Source: JAHBVL01 sp964461025 (lineage in GTDB: Bacteria; Chloroflexota; Chloroflexia; Thermomicrobiales; UBA6265). From it: 64,000 nucleotides of DNA. Positions 18,831 through 26,581 of this stretch are shown here, piece after piece; the stretch's first letter is position 1; each line of letters opens with the position of its first letter. Both the position numbers and the translations under genes were made by a program. The stretch spans positions 1 to 64,000 of the forward strand of contig CAYWSE010000001.1 in NCBI GenBank assembly GCA_964461025.1, given 5' to 3'. Below the pieces are notes generated by a model. The model had not been told where the DNA came from, did no database searches, and worked only from the letters and a program-made list of their open reading frames with translations.

Positions 18831-19856
18831 TCAATCCTCTGGTGGAGAAAATTGCCGCAGACGATGGTACTCGTCCGAAGTCAGAAACAGAGGCGATTCT
18901 CTTAACAACATCCAAAGTACCCAAGCGGCTGATCCTGCTGTCAAAACAGATAAGATTGCTACTAATGGCCAGCGGATATCTGAAGCAATCAGCACTGAAA
19001 GTAGACCCGCCCCAAAAACTGCGACGGCCACAGCTGACATGTTACTCGCCCAGCGATGATTGCGAGCCCGCCTATTCTCATCAGAGACAAAGGCAAACAA
19101 CAGTGAATCGACATTGCTCACGTCTGCTCCCTTGCGAGCAGTTAAGAATTCTTCAAGTCTGTCCAGTATTGGGGCAAAATCGTAATGCTCCTTATCAAGA
19201 AGCTCGAGAATTTTCTGCTGAGCCGCAATGGAGTAGTTGCTGTTTCCCATAGTCGTCATGAGTGATTTCAAATGCCTATCTTTCCACCAGTAGGAAGGGC
19301 CACCATCGTCGTCGGTATATTTACTGCTTAGTTTAGGATCGCCGTACGCCTTTAGCGGCACCGATGTCAGCGGCACCAGCATCAGCTGGCAGATTGGCAT
19401 GCCCGCGTAAAGTCGGAGAGTCGACGTGTTGTTGCTTACAAGCGGGAGCGGCATTCTGCCTGACCATCCAGGATTTATGAAATCCGCGGAAGCATGAATG
19501 CTGATACCCAGCCGAGAGTAGCTTGATTTTCCTTCCAACTTGCCTGCTAGATCAGCTGGAATGGAGAATCGCTCAAGAGTGTGACCAAGAATCAATTGAC
19601 CCGGTTTTAGTTTGATGGACTCACCGGGACTGAGCACATGCTTGTCCCAATCGCGTCGCGATATGGGAGTCCTGTGGCGCGCACTCAGTAGATCAAGTTC
19701 GCGAGACTTGTTCTGAATCCAAAATGTACTCCCGAGTCTCAGGTCGATGGAGCAGGGTTGGACTTGTGTAGTTGGATCAAAGAGTGCGAATCCCTGCGGA
19801 ACTTCAATGCCCATTGCCGGAATTCGATCAATGAGTTCTGCTTCGGCAAGATACAC
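18831..19856 (-). CDS. dCTP-deaminase-fold protein with two C-terminal membrane helices
   Basis: A 341-residue protein. Residues 1-195 follow the dCTP deaminase/dUTPase fold closely: CSIDLRLGSTF, SPGESIKLKPGQLILGHTLE, IPADLAGKLEGKSSYSRLGI (nucleotide-binding Ser111 and Arg115 kept), FINPGWSGRMPLPL and a K-Y-x-D-D-D-G-G-P-S-Y tail. The catalytic Glu of Dcd (Glu138 in E. coli, in ...CIVLEF) is replaced by Pro138 (RMPLPL), so deamination is unlikely. A helical linker (about 205-270) leads to two hydrophobic helices (about 272-292 and 296-318) and a short tail. This looks like a nucleotide sensor tethered to the membrane. Active Dcd enzymes are known anti-phage factors; a membrane-anchored, catalytically dead version would be a different design. 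It follows the 85-residue gene by 6 bp. Confidence 0.82.
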   Translation of the reverse strand: MYLAEAELIDRIPAMGIEVPQGFALFDPTTQVQPCSIDLRLGSTFWIQNKSRELDLLSARHRTPISRRDWDKHVLSPGESIKLKPGQLILGHTLERFSIPADLAGKLEGKSSYSRLGISIHASADFINPGWSGRMPLPLVSNNTSTLRLYAGMPICQLMLVPLTSVPLKAYGDPKLSSKYTDDDGGPSYWWKDRHLKSLMTTMGNSNYSIAAQQKILELLDKEHYDFAPILDRLEEFLTARKGADVSNVDSLLFAFVSDENRRARNHRWASNMSAVAVAVFGAGLLSVLIASDIRWPLVAILSVLTAGSAAWVLWMLLRESPLFLTSDEYHRLRQFSPPED

Positions 19857-19862
19857 GCTGGC

Positions 19863-20120
19863 TCACACGTCCGCTTCTTGTTCCTGCCAATGGTGGATGG
19901 TGCTTAGGGCAAACGTCCTTTCAGCGTCCTTTTCTAGATCAATGGCGTCGAGCAGCCACTGAGGTGACGTATGCCATTCGTTGCTTCCAAACCAGATCTT
20001 CAACGGCATAACACGTCTTGCCCCCGTTTCTCCTCTATAGTTTGTATAGTAGATGACCACGGTGTTTGCTTTATTATCTTGATTCACAACCGTCACTTCC
20101 AAAGCTACCGATACCTCCAC
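19863..20120 (-). CDS. Small conserved protein with a Y-x-N-Y-R-G-E motif
   Basis: 85 residues from a GTG start with no strong ribosome site; a start nearer the middle of the first strand is possible. It contains YTNYRGETGARRVMPLKIWF, then SNEWHTSPQWLLDAIDLEKD and a RTFALSTIHHW end. This layout is familiar from small WYL-like proteins carried by phages and defence islands (from memory), in which an arginine-rich strand and a W-H-x-x-P-Q-W motif are conserved. The function is unknown. It is separated by only 6 bp from the membrane-anchored dCTP-deaminase-fold gene, so the two are probably co-translated and may act together. Confidence 0.65.
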   Translation of the reverse strand: MEVSVALEVTVVNQDNKANTVVIYYTNYRGETGARRVMPLKIWFGSNEWHTSPQWLLDAIDLEKDAERTFALSTIHHWQEQEADV

Positions 20121-20329
20121 AGATGGTTACCACGCTACGGCGCGAAGCAGACGGACGTCGCCCGCAAGCTGGAGCAACCTCTTAGCCAACGGCGCTAATC
20201 TTCCGTTGAGCGGTCGCAAGTCGGATCTGTAGGCCCAGTTCAAGATGCTAAACCGATTATATACCACGTCGTAGTCAGGAGCTCGTGCAGAACGTGGGAG
20301 AACGCCTTCAATCTGGTCGATAGGGAAAC

Positions 20330-21478
20330 TTAACTGCCAAAATGCGATATCCAGTGCCTTGCCAGTTGCCGCCGGGTGTCACTCTTTACTTCTTTGATGG
20401 TAAACGAACCCAGTGGCCGCGGTTCAATCCCGAGGTTCCTGGCTGCCAACAAGAGTTCAGACTGCACAAGATATACAAAAGGTCCCACGACTCCTCCATG
20501 CAGGAAGTTGACGGCATTTCCATCATTGACGATGTATAAGCGGTTTTCTCCAACCGTATATTGCTTTATGACTGCGCCTACGGAGATCGACTCACCTAAA
20601 GGAGCCTCTTCGCCCAAGAAAATAAATTCGTCGTCAGATGAGGTTACTGAAAATACAAACGTTCCACTCGAGAGCAACTCAAAGTCTGTCGCAGTCATTG
20701 ATTTGTTTCCCGACGCACAAAAAATTAAGTTCGCTCTTCTCAGACAGATCTGTCTTTCTGGGATAGAAAAACCATGGGCGAATGCTAGCGCACGTCGCGC
20801 CGGCTCAATATCGTAAACCATGACTTGGAGTCCACGTCCTGAGATTCGTCTCGCTATGCTTTGACCAACCTTGCCATAGCCGATGACCAGTGCGATCTTC
20901 CCGACCATGATTTCGTTGATTTCTCTCAGGACAGCATCGGAGGAGAAAATAACGGATTCACCGATTAAGAAGTCTTCTGGCTCTTTAAGGGGGCTTCTCG
21001 CGGTAGAATACACCGGACAAGGTAAACCTTTGGCTTTCTCAATTTGCTCATACCTTCTATGCCCATTTTCAGTGAGCTCAGCGACACCCCACAACTGTCC
21101 CGGAAATTCTGTTTCAATGGAATCTAGTAGATTGGCAAAGTATCCACCTATGTCCAATAAGATAAAAGGTTTGTCTCCTACGAAAGTCCGCAACTCTGGC
21201 ATCGAAGCATGGGTTGCTAACAGACCATCGCGCTTAATTTTCCAAACTGGGAACAGCCGTTGAACCTCTTCTAGTACGGAAATATTTGTAGAACGAGGTT
21301 TCGGAATAACTGCGGCGATCGGGGCAATCGCATTTAGCGCCTTGAGGAAGTTTGGTCGTTCCTGTACTAAATGAGTGACGACGATGGAAACACAGTTCCC
21401 ATTGCGCGGCTCTGCCATTCGTATAAGGCCATTCCAATAGGCACTGTTGACAGTCGCGTCAATATCTGATGTGGACAT
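20330..21478 (-). CDS. S-adenosylhomocysteine-hydrolase-like NAD-binding protein
   Basis: A 382-residue protein resembling S-adenosylhomocysteine hydrolase. The Rossmann motif GKIALVIGYGKVGQSIARRI (glycines at about 199-205) and the acidic end of the next strand (VYDIEP) indicate NAD binding. A D-I-G-G-Y motif near 109 and E-x-T-E-x-G-x-x-R-Y near 134-143 echo the enzyme's DDGGD and ETTTGVxRLY, and a late DGNAVNFLHGGVVGPF echoes its DGRxxNLxxAxGHP. The His-Phe-Ser-x-Gln region and the Lys/Asp pair that handle the substrate are not clearly kept, so the reaction may be altered or lost. It is shorter than the usual 420-470 residues. It lies in a nucleotide-themed island and is separated from the upstream genes by a terminator (21582-21602), so it probably has its own promoter. 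Confidence 0.72.
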   Translation of the reverse strand: MSTSDIDATVNSAYWNGLIRMAEPRNGNCVSIVVTHLVQERPNFLKALNAIAPIAAVIPKPRSTNISVLEEVQRLFPVWKIKRDGLLATHASMPELRTFVGDKPFILLDIGGYFANLLDSIETEFPGQLWGVAELTENGHRRYEQIEKAKGLPCPVYSTARSPLKEPEDFLIGESVIFSSDAVLREINEIMVGKIALVIGYGKVGQSIARRISGRGLQVMVYDIEPARRALAFAHGFSIPERQICLRRANLIFCASGNKSMTATDFELLSSGTFVFSVTSSDDEFIFLGEEAPLGESISVGAVIKQYTVGENRLYIVNDGNAVNFLHGGVVGPFVYLVQSELLLAARNLGIEPRPLGSFTIKEVKSDTRRQLARHWISHFGS

Positions 21479-21581
21479 CGTTTCTCAACTCGAGCTGATC
21501 AAGTCCAAATGCTAGATTCTATTGCAGTGAGAGCTCAGATCGTCAAACTGTTCGAAGGCGGCTCAATAGCTGAAAATGGAA

Positions 21582-21602
21582 AGGGGGAGCGACGCTCCCC
21601 CT
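21582..21602 (-). terminator. Intrinsic terminator inside the island
   Basis: Perfect 9-bp stem AGGGGGAGC/GCTCCCCCT with a 3-nt loop. On the minus strand it follows the 76-residue gene by 25 bp and is followed by TTCCATTTTC. It splits the island into two transcripts. Confidence 0.8.
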
Positions 21603-21627
21603 GTTTTGCGATCCGCCTAGGGCATCC

Positions 21628-21858
21628 CTAGTCGAATCTCAATGGATCGGTAAGTGACTTGACATCACGCGCGACTCGCTCAATTCCTTCACGACTATTG
21701 AAGTAGGAATAACCAAGCCGCACGGAAGGCACGTTGTATCCAGTCGAGTGCTCTTCTGTATATTGGACACCGACTGAATCTAAGATCTCCCTCACTTTGT
21801 TACTTGCACTCGATTCGTCCGCCAAGAACACGATTCGAGCTTTTCTATCCCGTCTCAT
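21628..21858 (-). CDS. Small thioredoxin/glutaredoxin-fold-like protein without a Cys motif
   Basis: 76 residues; ATG at 21858 with AAGGGAG upstream. A basic start leads to ARIVFLADESSASNKVREIL, a YTEEHSTGYNVPSVRLG stretch and a helix, SREGIERVARDVKSL. The beta-alpha...cis-Pro-like (NVPS)...beta-alpha order looks like a small glutaredoxin-type fold, but there is no CxxC, so redox activity is not expected. It follows the 673-residue P-loop gene by 51 bp and ends just before a terminator, so the two form one unit. It may be a partner subunit. The fold call is tentative. Confidence 0.6.
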   Translation of the reverse strand: MRRDRKARIVFLADESSASNKVREILDSVGVQYTEEHSTGYNVPSVRLGYSYFNSREGIERVARDVKSLTDPLRFD

Positions 21859-21909
21859 CCCGATGAGCTCCCTTCTGACTACTTAAGTAGAACACCCGTC
21901 CTACTCCCT

Positions 21910-23931
21910 CTAAGTTAGGATTTTGGAATCTGAAATGTCAAGGCCTGCTGGGCCGGAGAGCAGGGACTCAACCCATTGAACGAAGTAGCGCGGTTCGAAA
22001 TCAGGTGAATCGGGATCGAGGTCATACCCGCCGACCTGCTCACATGCTTGATCACCAAAGATGAAGAGATCGAGTACTGGGTTCCTATTGTTTACCAATT
22101 CGGCAAGCTCTTGCCATATTCTCAGCTCAGACCGACTCAGCAAAACTTCCTTCTCAGCATCGAGTGTCTTCGATTCTTCAACCACGTCTCGCAACACGTA
22201 CTTTGACCGATCGACACATTGGCTTAGGATGGCGCCTGTAAGCGTCCCCTGTTCGAAATTCTCTGGCGAAACATTTGTGTCCAGCTCGGTGCTGATAGTT
22301 CGACGAGCCGCTGCATACTCTGCATCCGAAAGATCCCTGCCCGTCGTCGAACGAAGTTTCTGTTTTGCCAGAAGTGTTTCAAGCAGGTACCTTCTTCGTA
22401 ACAAGCCGGTGTCTTTTCGGGGAAGAAACGCAAAGCAGCGCACGGCTCCTGGAGACCTGAGTCCAAGGCGCACCTCGTCGTTGCGGTGAATTAGCTCGGT
22501 CTGAACACCGGATGAAAAATTGCCGTTGAAGTATGGCCGCCAGAGCACTAAGAGATCCGATTGTTCAACCAGTTTTCTGTCTCTTGAGTTCACTTGTCGA
22601 CGGATCTGGTCCTCTAGTGTGCTTAGTGCTGGCTGCAATTCCAATTGCCGAATAGCTAGTCTCTGCTCGAGTGCTTCAAGCTCGTCATCACCTTCAAATA
22701 GAGTATCCCTAGTCCGAATGGGAGAGGGCCATCGTGGTGAGAACCCATGCTTTGCATTGAGTTCGGTCAACTCAGAGTGTCGAAGCCTTAGGTTCGCGAA
22801 TGCTTCACTCAACGAGTTAGTGCTCTGATCTGTCCAGGAATCCATGGAATTCAATTTCCGGAATACCAGGTTGAGTTCCTCTAATAGAGATTCGAGTACT
22901 CCATGAAAGCCAACCTGGCTACTAGGCAATCTCAACTCATCAATAGAGGTTGGGAAAATCGGTATCAATTTTCGAGATTCCGAAACTGCGGCGATCAGTT
23001 GTGAAATCTGATCAGTCCACAGTTCGTACTCACGATCGCCGCCTCTTTGTAGCAATCTCCTAGGTTCCGTAATTGGATGTGAAAGATATACAATATCCTT
23101 CTTGGGAACGGAAATTGTAGGATCGACCGAATCCCGAAACACGATGTCGTAGGCGACGCTGATCGGATGTTTCACTGCCAAGATCACATGCGGCACACCC
23201 AATTGGGAGGCAATTGATTCGGCAGAGCCAATCTCCAAAGACCTCCACTCAAGTATCACCAGCAACTTGTGAATAATCTCCCAAGTATCGGTCAAGCTTG
23301 AGTCTTGATCTGTTCTGTGCCAAAGCTGATTCCTTCGTGACAGGCGGACAAAAACGTTCCAGATATCATCGATGAGAGTCACAACTTGCTGCGGCTCGAA
23401 GCCCCGCTCTTCGAGAGTACGATCCAAGTAAGGAAGGTCAACCGATGTGACAAACCGACGACTTTCCGTGTTGTAGTAGGTCGCATGCATTCTTAGGAGA
23501 CAGTGAGGCGATTCCTCCCGGCTCAACTCCCATCTGACATCGTCTAACGAGAGAACAAGCGCATCCCTCCAAATACGATCCAGATACCTGGGAGGGTGTA
23601 GCATTAGGTAGCGCAGACTTGACGGCTCGGCTCGAAGTAGCTCTTCTTGAAACTCCAAATCGTCAGCGGCCGAAACGTACTCCGGAGGAATCTTAGGTAG
23701 CTCTGTCTCTATGAACTTTTCATGTGCTGCGGCGAGCGACTTTTCAATATCTGCTACTACGGACAGCGAACCGCGACGGGAAGCATACTGAATTAGCCTT
23801 TCCAACGCCGTACCGGTACCAACCCCGGACGGACTTGTGACGAGGACGGTTGGAATTGACATACTGTCACCAAGTTTGTCTGCTTTTCTGAATCTAGCGA
23901 TTCGATTGTCATAGATTGTCGCATTTCTCAT
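21910..23931 (-). CDS. Degenerate P-loop protein with deoxyribosyltransferase-like region
   Basis: About 673 residues from the ATG at 23931, which overlaps the preceding stop as ATGA; an internal Met at 23862 (just before the P-loop) is an alternative. Numbering below counts six residues more, from an upstream TTG. Near the start VLVTSPSGVGTGTALERL matches the guanylate-kinase-style Walker A (PSGVGKxT) except that the Lys is Thr (residue 45). An Asp-Asp pair in VTLIDDIW (194-195) fits Walker B. Residues of about 284-345 (DIVYLSHPIT, IPIFPTSIDELRL) and about 458-490 (EQSDLLVLWRPYFNG, SGVQTELIH) recall the nucleoside deoxyribosyltransferase-like fold, with a long helical insert between them. 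So a nucleotide- or nucleoside-binding protein is inferred, possibly with altered ATP use. It is co-transcribed with the 76-residue gene. I do not recognise a named family. Confidence 0.7.
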   Translation of the reverse strand: MRNATIYDNRIARFRKADKLGDSMSIPTVLVTSPSGVGTGTALERLIQYASRRGSLSVVADIEKSLAAAHEKFIETELPKIPPEYVSAADDLEFQEELLRAEPSSLRYLMLHPPRYLDRIWRDALVLSLDDVRWELSREESPHCLLRMHATYYNTESRRFVTSVDLPYLDRTLEERGFEPQQVVTLIDDIWNVFVRLSRRNQLWHRTDQDSSLTDTWEIIHKLLVILEWRSLEIGSAESIASQLGVPHVILAVKHPISVAYDIVFRDSVDPTISVPKKDIVYLSHPITEPRRLLQRGGDREYELWTDQISQLIAAVSESRKLIPIFPTSIDELRLPSSQVGFHGVLESLLEELNLVFRKLNSMDSWTDQSTNSLSEAFANLRLRHSELTELNAKHGFSPRWPSPIRTRDTLFEGDDELEALEQRLAIRQLELQPALSTLEDQIRRQVNSRDRKLVEQSDLLVLWRPYFNGNFSSGVQTELIHRNDEVRLGLRSPGAVRCFAFLPRKDTGLLRRRYLLETLLAKQKLRSTTGRDLSDAEYAAARRTISTELDTNVSPENFEQGTLTGAILSQCVDRSKYVLRDVVEESKTLDAEKEVLLSRSELRIWQELAELVNNRNPVLDLFIFGDQACEQVGGYDLDPDSPDFEPRYFVQWVESLLSGPAGLDISDSKILT

Positions 23932-24083
23932 GCCGCTGTGCCCAACCAATCACGCAGGTCTCGAGATGACACATTCTGGACACTTCCCATAAGAGCCATT
24001 CTCAGAATGAGGTAGGGCAGCGGCGTTGAGTCGAGCTGTTCGTTTTCCCCAGTGCCTAAGGCACAAAGCGAGTCATGGCGCAT
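23928..24083 (-). CDS. Short reading frame coupled to the P-loop gene
   Basis: A 51-residue frame (ATG at 24083, GGAAG upstream) whose TGA overlaps the next ATG as ATGA, a typical sign of a real, coupled gene. The frame stays open upstream to 24227, where it meets the glutamine synthetase fragment, so it may instead be the C-terminal remnant of a larger gene cut at the island boundary. Its sequence (TPLPYLILRMALMGSV, SSRDLRDWLG) matches nothing I know. Confidence 0.35.
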   Translation of the reverse strand: MRHDSLCALGTGENEQLDSTPLPYLILRMALMGSVQNVSSRDLRDWLGTAA

Positions 24084-24197
24084 CAGTCGCCAACTTCCAC
24101 ATAGTCTCTCTACAGCCCCTTGTATCGGAAGTTTGTTTTTCGATCTGGCACTGTTGCAGCCCCTTTCCCCGGTGTGGTATTGCGGAGCCAGCGCGCT

Positions 24198-24235
24198 CAC
24201 CAACGACGATCTCCGCCGCCGCAACATCCCGACCT
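24198..24235 (+). pseudogene. Fragment of a GSI-alpha glutamine synthetase gene
   Basis: About 36 bp align to 17949-17984 in the second synthetase gene with three mismatches, in the same reading phase. They encode TNDDLRRRNIPT versus TDDDLRRRNIPT. Two of the three changes are silent third-position changes, as expected of formerly coding DNA. Only this piece is recognisable. It marks the right edge of the AT-richer island. Confidence 0.7.
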
Positions 24236-24277
24236 TCCGCCTCCTACGTGTCTGGGGCGAAGCACCGGTACGCCCAC

Positions 24278-24994
24278 TCAGCGAGAAGCGACGCTCACAA
24301 ACCGTCCATCAGCCAACCACAGTGTCCGGTCCGCAAACGGCTCAATCCGCTCATCGTGCGACACAATCACCACGGTCCTGCCCTCACGTTTGGCAATGCC
24401 CCGCAACAGGGAAACCACCGCATTGCCCTGCTGGGAATCGAGGTTTGCCGTAGGCTCATCGGCGAGGATGACCGGCGGATCGTTGGCGATCGCCCGGGCG
24501 ATCGAGACCCGCTGCTGCTCGCCGCCAGAAAGGAGTGCCGGCGCGAAGTCGAGTCGCTCCGCCATCCCGAGCTCGGAGAGCAGAGTCCGGGCCCGATCGC
24601 GCGCTTCCTTCCCCTTCCGCCCATTCAGATTGAGTGCGATCTCGACATTCTCACTGGCCGACAGCGAGTCCAGCAGGTTGAAGCGCTGAAAAACGAACCC
24701 AACGAGCCGACCCCGCACCTCGGCCAGACGGCGCTCATCGAGTGCCGAGATGTTCTGCCCAACAATCGACACTGATCCCTCAGTCGGCCTGAGTAGTCCG
24801 CCGAGCAGACTCAGCAGCGTCGTCTTGCCGGAGCCGGAAGGCCCCGTGATCAGCAGCACCTCCCCCGGCGCTGCTTGCAGGTCGATGCCATCGACGGCCC
24901 GCACCGCCGTCGGCCCCTGGCCGAAGACCTTGACCAGGGAGCGTGCCTCCAGCGTGGGGTGCGTCCCGGCAGGCAACTCTTGAGTCGTCGTCAT
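24278..24994 (-). CDS. ABC transporter ATP-binding protein (LolD/MacB-like)
   Basis: 238 residues from the ATG at 24994, whose ATGA overlaps the permease stop; longer frames upstream are in the permease gene. Walker A GPSGSGKTT, Q-loop FVFQRFNLLD, signature LLSGGEQQRVSIARA, Walker B VILADEPTANLD and the switch His in VIVSHD are all intact, so it should hydrolyse ATP. The A-D-E-P-T-A-N-L-D form and partner permease type place it in the LolD/MacB (type VII ABC) group, which act as mechanotransducers or extract substrates from the membrane rather than transporting through it. The C-terminus ends near the glutamine synthetase fragment. The substrate is unknown. Confidence 0.93.
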   Translation of the reverse strand: MTTTQELPAGTHPTLEARSLVKVFGQGPTAVRAVDGIDLQAAPGEVLLITGPSGSGKTTLLSLLGGLLRPTEGSVSIVGQNISALDERRLAEVRGRLVGFVFQRFNLLDSLSASENVEIALNLNGRKGKEARDRARTLLSELGMAERLDFAPALLSGGEQQRVSIARAIANDPPVILADEPTANLDSQQGNAVVSLLRGIAKREGRTVVIVSHDERIEPFADRTLWLADGRFVSVASR

Positions 24995-26082
24995 GCCCTG
25001 AAAACCGTGGCGGGATCGAGATTCGCGACTCTCCGAATCGGCACGCCTGCCGCAAAAAATGACATCCCGATGCTGAGAACGAGCGCCAGACCAACATCCT
25101 GCCACCGCACCGAGGTAATGAATGCCGGGGTGACCGATGACGCCATTCGATTGACGAAAAACGCAAGCGGAACGCTTAAGAAGAAACCCAGGAGTCCGAT
25201 CGTCATACTCTTCGACAGCACGATTCGATAGAGATCGCGGTTCGTGGCGCCAATCGCTTTCAGAACGCCGTAGTCTCTCTCCCGCTGGACGGTGTCGATG
25301 TACGTGACGACTCCCACGAAAGCCACGCCAATGGCAAACGAGATCCAGAGAAGCACTCGAATGATGGGCAGGAACGTATCGCTCACGTCCGATCGTCCAG
25401 ACGCGGCAAAGTCCTCCTTTGTCAGCGCGGTCACGCCAGGAACCTGTGCTTCGATCGTCGCCACCACCTCCGCGGCATCGTCATTCGTCGTCGCCAGTAA
25501 ATAACTGGCAAAACCCGGTTGAGCGATCGTGCCCATGGCGTCTTGAACGGAGATCATCGCGAACGAAGAAACGCCGGCGCCGGCAAGATCGACCACATCA
25601 CTGACCGTCAGCGTCAACCCCATCGTCTCCACTTCGTCCCCCGATTCGAGACCCAGCGTTTCGGCCAAAACCTTGTCGATGATGATCTCGCCCGGCCCGG
25701 GCGCCCCGATGCCGAGCACTGAGATTGCCGCGTCCGGTGCGTCGAACGCAAGCAGATACACATCGGACGAGGCATCCTCCGTCTGTATTCGGTACCGGCC
25801 GCCATGGAGCTTGATGAGCGTCTCGACTCCGTCCACCTGCCGAATCGATTCGAACTGCGTGTCTGAAATCGTTGACTTATAGGTGAATCCGGGAGCGTCC
25901 TGAAGGCTGACCCAGATGTCCGCCGGCAACCGCTCGGGTAAGGCGCCCATCCGGTCGGAGAACCCCTGATACACGCTCTGTACGACGAGAATCAGCACCA
26001 TCGCCAGGGTCACACCGCCGACCGAGATCATGAATCGCGTCGAATCGGCGAACAGATTCCGGCGAGCCAGGGGTACAGCCAT
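24991..26082 (-). CDS. ABC transporter permease, FtsX/MacB family
   Basis: A 363-residue membrane protein with the FtsX/MacB topology: one N-terminal helix (about 17-38), a large extracytoplasmic domain (about 40-235), then three helices (about 240-262, 293-313, 335-352). The segment RERDYGVLKAIGATNRDLYRIVL is the cytoplasmic coupling helix region typical of the family. The start is the ATG at 26082 with GGAG 6 nt upstream. It overlaps the ATPase gene by 4 bp, so the two subunits are made together. No periplasmic adaptor (MacA-like) gene is adjacent. The likely role is lipoprotein/peptide handling or envelope stress, unproven. Confidence 0.92.
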   Translation of the reverse strand: MAVPLARRNLFADSTRFMISVGGVTLAMVLILVVQSVYQGFSDRMGALPERLPADIWVSLQDAPGFTYKSTISDTQFESIRQVDGVETLIKLHGGRYRIQTEDASSDVYLLAFDAPDAAISVLGIGAPGPGEIIIDKVLAETLGLESGDEVETMGLTLTVSDVVDLAGAGVSSFAMISVQDAMGTIAQPGFASYLLATTNDDAAEVVATIEAQVPGVTALTKEDFAASGRSDVSDTFLPIIRVLLWISFAIGVAFVGVVTYIDTVQRERDYGVLKAIGATNRDLYRIVLSKSMTIGLLGFFLSVPLAFFVNRMASSVTPAFITSVRWQDVGLALVLSIGMSFFAAGVPIRRVANLDPATVFRA

Positions 26083-26160
26083 TCCAGTCTCCGCATCTGG
26101 TTTCTGCCGCTGTTAGGGTTACGTATGGCAGGTATCCTTCTGGGATGCGGAGCGTGTTCG

Positions 26161-26295
26161 CCCTAAACCAACCCGTTCCTCCCAACCTCTCCCCGTGCCC
26201 TTTGCGAAGGGGAAGGAGGAGCGCACCCTGAAGGATTCGTTCCCCTTACCGCTCCGCAGAGGGGCAAGGGGTCAGGGGATTGGGGTTAGTCTGGG
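26161..26295. repeat. MITE-like intergenic element, copy 1
   Basis: About 135 bp bounded by degenerate inverted ends (CTAAACCAACCC and GGGGTTAGTCTGGG). It shares with 27779-27945 the blocks CCTTTGCGAA-GGGAAGGAGGAG, CGTTCCCCTTACC and CTCCGCAGAGGGGCAAGGGG. The copies flank the glycosyltransferase gene in the same orientation. The rest of the 26083-26581 gap holds no gene that I can support. Confidence 0.75.
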
Positions 26296-26581
26296 TCAAC
26301 GGCTTTCGCGTTCATGATCGAATCTGATCATACCTATCCCTCTCAGGGTTCCTGCCGGGTAGTGTCTCACGCACGAGCGCTAAACCGCAGCGTGATCGAG
26401 AGCGGTTCGTGGTTTGATCGTCCCTCTCCCCAGCAGATCGAACTGACGCGTCGAGATGCGATGATATGCTGCTGCATTGAACACCCGCGATGGCCAGTCG
26501 CCAACGAAGACTGATCTCGACTGCGAGCACGACACCTTCGTTCTCCGCAACCCATTGTTGAAATTTTCAGGAAGATGACTC

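Noticed and set aside
18368..19252. 294-residue plus-strand frame
   Set aside because: Runs antisense through the well-supported dCTP-deaminase-fold gene and has no recognisable domain.
18160..24280. Island inserted at a tRNA gene by an integrase
   Set aside because: No tRNA T-loop sequence, integrase or direct attachment repeat was found; only the glutamine synthetase fragment links the edges.
24026..24775. Plus-strand frame over the ABC ATPase gene
   Set aside because: It is a shadow of the ATPase; only the glutamine synthetase fragment in the 24198-24235 stretch is informative.
26314..26514. 66-residue plus-strand gene in the spacer before the glycosyltransferase
   Set aside because: No ribosome site or recognisable feature, and composition does not look coding; left unannotated.
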